Shown here piece after piece: positions 62,021 through 64,000 of a stretch of DNA of 64,000 nt (the stretch's first letter is position 1; the number at the start of each line of letters is the position of its first letter). This stretch comes from Anaeramoeba flamelloides. Lineage: Eukaryota > Metamonada > Anaeramoebidae. The DNA is taken from NCBI GenBank assembly GCA_027625915.1, contig JANTQA010000032.1, positions 14,462,001-14,526,000 on the forward strand, given 5' to 3'. The translations under genes and the position numbers were made by a program. The notes under the pieces are model-generated. The model was not told where the DNA came from. It ran no database searches and saw nothing but the letters and a program-made list of their open reading frames with translations.

Positions 62021-62188
62021 TGAAATTACATCCTATTATTAAATAAAATTAAAGAAAAAGAAAAAAAAAGTAAAGAAAAAGAAGAATTTAAATAAATGAA
62101 AATTTAGAAAATAATTATTTTTTAGATATTTCAAAAACATAAGTTTATTTACAGATGAATAAATGTTTCATTTCATAAAAATTTATAA

Positions 62189-62317
62189 AAAAAAAATTTA
62201 TTTTTTTTATATTTTTTCATTTTTTCGCTTGATGAATTTTGTTTATATTGGGAAATAAGAGTTACAAATGAAAAAGATCCCAACTGGTTACTCGCTAATA
62301 CTGAAATACCGAAACAC
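62189..62317 (+). other. possible plus-strand exon
   Basis: The frame is open from 62189 and reads LDEFCLYWEIRVTNEKDPNW then LLANTEIPKH, followed by a consensus donor GTAAGT at 62318. The residues look like a folded domain, loosely like a FERM or Ras-binding fold, but no acceptor or ATG precedes it in frame, and the minus strand has a good acceptor over the same place. Strand is uncertain. Confidence 0.27.
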
Positions 62318-62570
62318 GTAAGTATGACTAACCTGGAAATAAAAAAGAAAAAGCAAAGACAAAAAATTTCCAAAAGTTTAAAGTAAATTAGATCAATAAG
62401 AAAAAAGAAATTATAACAATTAAACAACAATCCTCTCAAATGAACTTTCATGTTCAATTATCAAAATAATCTAAATTAACCAAAAATATCTTGAATGTGA
62501 TTTTGGGTTTTCTTAATTCTACTAATAACATTTGTTTTTTTTTTTTTCATTTTTTACCAATTGCATCTTA

Positions 62571-63671
62571 CAGCCGTTCCATTCGACTTGTGAATGATTA
62601 CCCTTTAAAGGTGCTTTAAGGATCATTTTATCTTTCCTTTAAAGACCTTTTAAAGATGCTTTAAAGACCTTTTAAACTTTCTTCATTTTCTTTAAAAGAT
62701 CTTTTAAAGATCTTTTAAAGATCTTTTAAACTCTCTTAATTCTTTTAAAACTTCTTTCAAACAAACAAAAAAACTACAAATAACTACTAACAAAAAACAC
62801 TAAAATTAGTTTGAAACAATTACTACCTCTTTCACTCTGGCTCTGCCTAAGACTAGATCTTACACATTGTTATTCACAAGCTCTACTCAATTAAACAATA
62901 CTCTACTCTATTTACCATACAGCCAACTCTTTAAGTTGATAATTTGTTCCTAAAATTGCTTTTAAAAACAAATGAAAATTGCAATCAAAAATATTTTTTT
63001 CAGTACAATTTTCCATTCAATTACTTCATGGACAGATCGATCAAATCTACGTCAAAAGTTCTCAAACTCCTCTTTAAATTGAAATTGGAAAAGAAGAAAA
63101 TTATCTCCCAAGCAGTTGAATATCAAATTTTTTAATTTACAAGAATAGAGAGTTTATTCTAAAATCTTGAATACTCAACACAGATTTGATCGATCTGTCC
63201 ATGAAGTAATTGAATGGAAAATTGTACTGAAAAAAATATTTTTGATTGCAATTTTCATTTGTTTTTAAAAGCAATTTTAGGAACAAATTATCAACTTAAA
63301 GAGTTGGCTGTATGGTAAATAGAGTAGAGTATTGTTTAATTGAGTAGAGCTTGTGAATAACAATGTGTAAGATCTAGTCTTAGGCAGAGCCAGAGTGAAA
63401 GAGGTAGTAATTGTTTCAAACTAATTTTAGTGTTTTTTATTAGTAGTTATTTGTGGTTTTTTGTGTTTGTTTGAAAGAAGTTTTAAAAGAATTAAGAGAG
63501 TTTAAAAGATCTTTAAAAGATCTTTAAAAGACCTTTTAAAGAAAATGAAAAAAGTTTAAAAGGTCTTTAAAGCATCTTTAAAAGGTCTTTAAAAGGTCTT
63601 TAAAGGAAAGCTAAAATTTCAGGTTTGCCTAAAGGAAAGAAAAAAGCTTCACAAGTCGAATGGAACGGCTG
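62571..63671. mobile_element. 1.1-kb foldback transposon with ~480-bp inverted repeats
   Basis: The left arm 62571-63048 and right arm 63182-63671 are reverse complements with few differences, separated by 133 bp. The ends are CAGCCGTTCCATTCGACTTG and its reverse, flanked by TA (62569-62570 and 63672-63673). Each arm carries a cluster of 11-12-bp units such as AAAGATCTTTTA. The clusters differ slightly between arms. No transposase frame is present. Ends and target site fit a non-autonomous Tc1/mariner-like foldback element. Confidence 0.9.
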
Positions 63672-63761
63672 TATAAACCCTTTTTAAATTTAAACTGAAT
63701 TTTTTTTTGTCAATTTTTTGTTTGTGCTTTTTCATTTTTTTGTTTTTATCTTGTCAATCAG

Positions 63762-63865
63762 AAAGAAAATTAATTTGTTACGTCTTTCCCTTGAACAATC
63801 GTGAAATCTATGATTTTGTGCTTAAATTCCCTAAAAGAAAATTTAAATATAAGGGTATCAAGAGT
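63762..63865 (+). other. possible exon at right window edge
   Basis: After TTGTCAATCAG the frame reads RKLICYVFPLNNREIYDFVL then KFPKRKFKYKGIKS, followed by a GTAATT donor of the type used elsewhere here. It could belong to the same unseen plus-strand gene as 62189-62317, with the foldback element in the intron between; the phases of the two do not match directly. Confidence 0.3.
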
Positions 63866-64000
63866 GTAATTTATACTTCTTTAATAATAATAATAATAAT
63901 ATATTTTTATAATAATTAACTCTTAAAAAAAATCTTTACGTGTGTTCTCAATTAAATAAAAAAAAAAAAAAAAAAAGGTATTTCATTAATTTTTACAATA

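Overview
This window is AT-rich (roughly 80 % A+T by eye), gene-poor, intron-rich DNA from a free-living eukaryotic microbe, most likely an amoeboid protist. The standard genetic code fits every gene read here. Introns are GT-AG, range from about 90 bp to 3.7 kb, and usually end in long T tracts before the AG. Because introns break the genes, most real genes had to be assembled from exons by matching reading frame, intron phase and family motifs. The gene set (copine, RalGAP-alpha, ELMO, Arf, eL31, ankyrin) points to an actin- and GTPase-driven amoeba. Anaeramoebae or an amoebozoan would both fit; the exact lineage is inference.

Layout: 1-3.3 kb is non-coding with old repeats. 3.3-10.8 kb (minus) is a complete eight-exon copine gene (535 aa) with an 18-nt microexon and at least three miniature transposons in its introns. 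15.1-15.8 kb (plus) is a complete three-exon eL31 ribosomal protein gene. 17.8-20.4 kb is a Kolobok-type DNA transposon with TTAA target duplications and a DDE transposase. 20.7-21.1 kb (plus) is a small unrecognised three-exon gene. 22.3-23.0 kb is a miniature inverted-repeat transposable element (MITE) sitting inside an older repeat. 27.2-36.2 kb (plus) is a RalGAP-alpha-like gene with a Rap/Ral-GAP domain that keeps the catalytic Asn. 41.0-45.3 kb (plus) is a short ELMO-type PH protein with the proline-rich DOCK-binding tail. 45.7-53.0 kb is a dense cluster of terminal-inverted-repeat elements, including an 866-bp near-palindrome and a 1.25-kb element whose ends carry TCGCGATA arrays. 53.4-54.3 kb (minus) is an acidic 296-aa protein. 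56.1-56.9 kb (minus) is an Arf-type GTPase with an abnormal G3 box. 61.5-61.7 kb (minus) is the 3' end of an ankyrin-repeat gene. 62.6-63.7 kb is a foldback element with inverted repeats of about 480 bp.

Four genes belong to membrane and small-GTPase signalling: copine (Ca2+-dependent membrane binding), RalGAP-alpha (GTPase-activating protein for Ral), ELMO (partner of DOCK Rac exchange factors) and Arf. They are not an operon and nothing shows co-regulation, but the mix fits a phagocytic, motile cell. The most unusual content is the transposon population: about eight families of short inverted-repeat elements, most with TA target sites, several nested, and with no transposase in the window that fits the TA families. 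No LTR element, CRISPR array, rRNA or tRNA was found.
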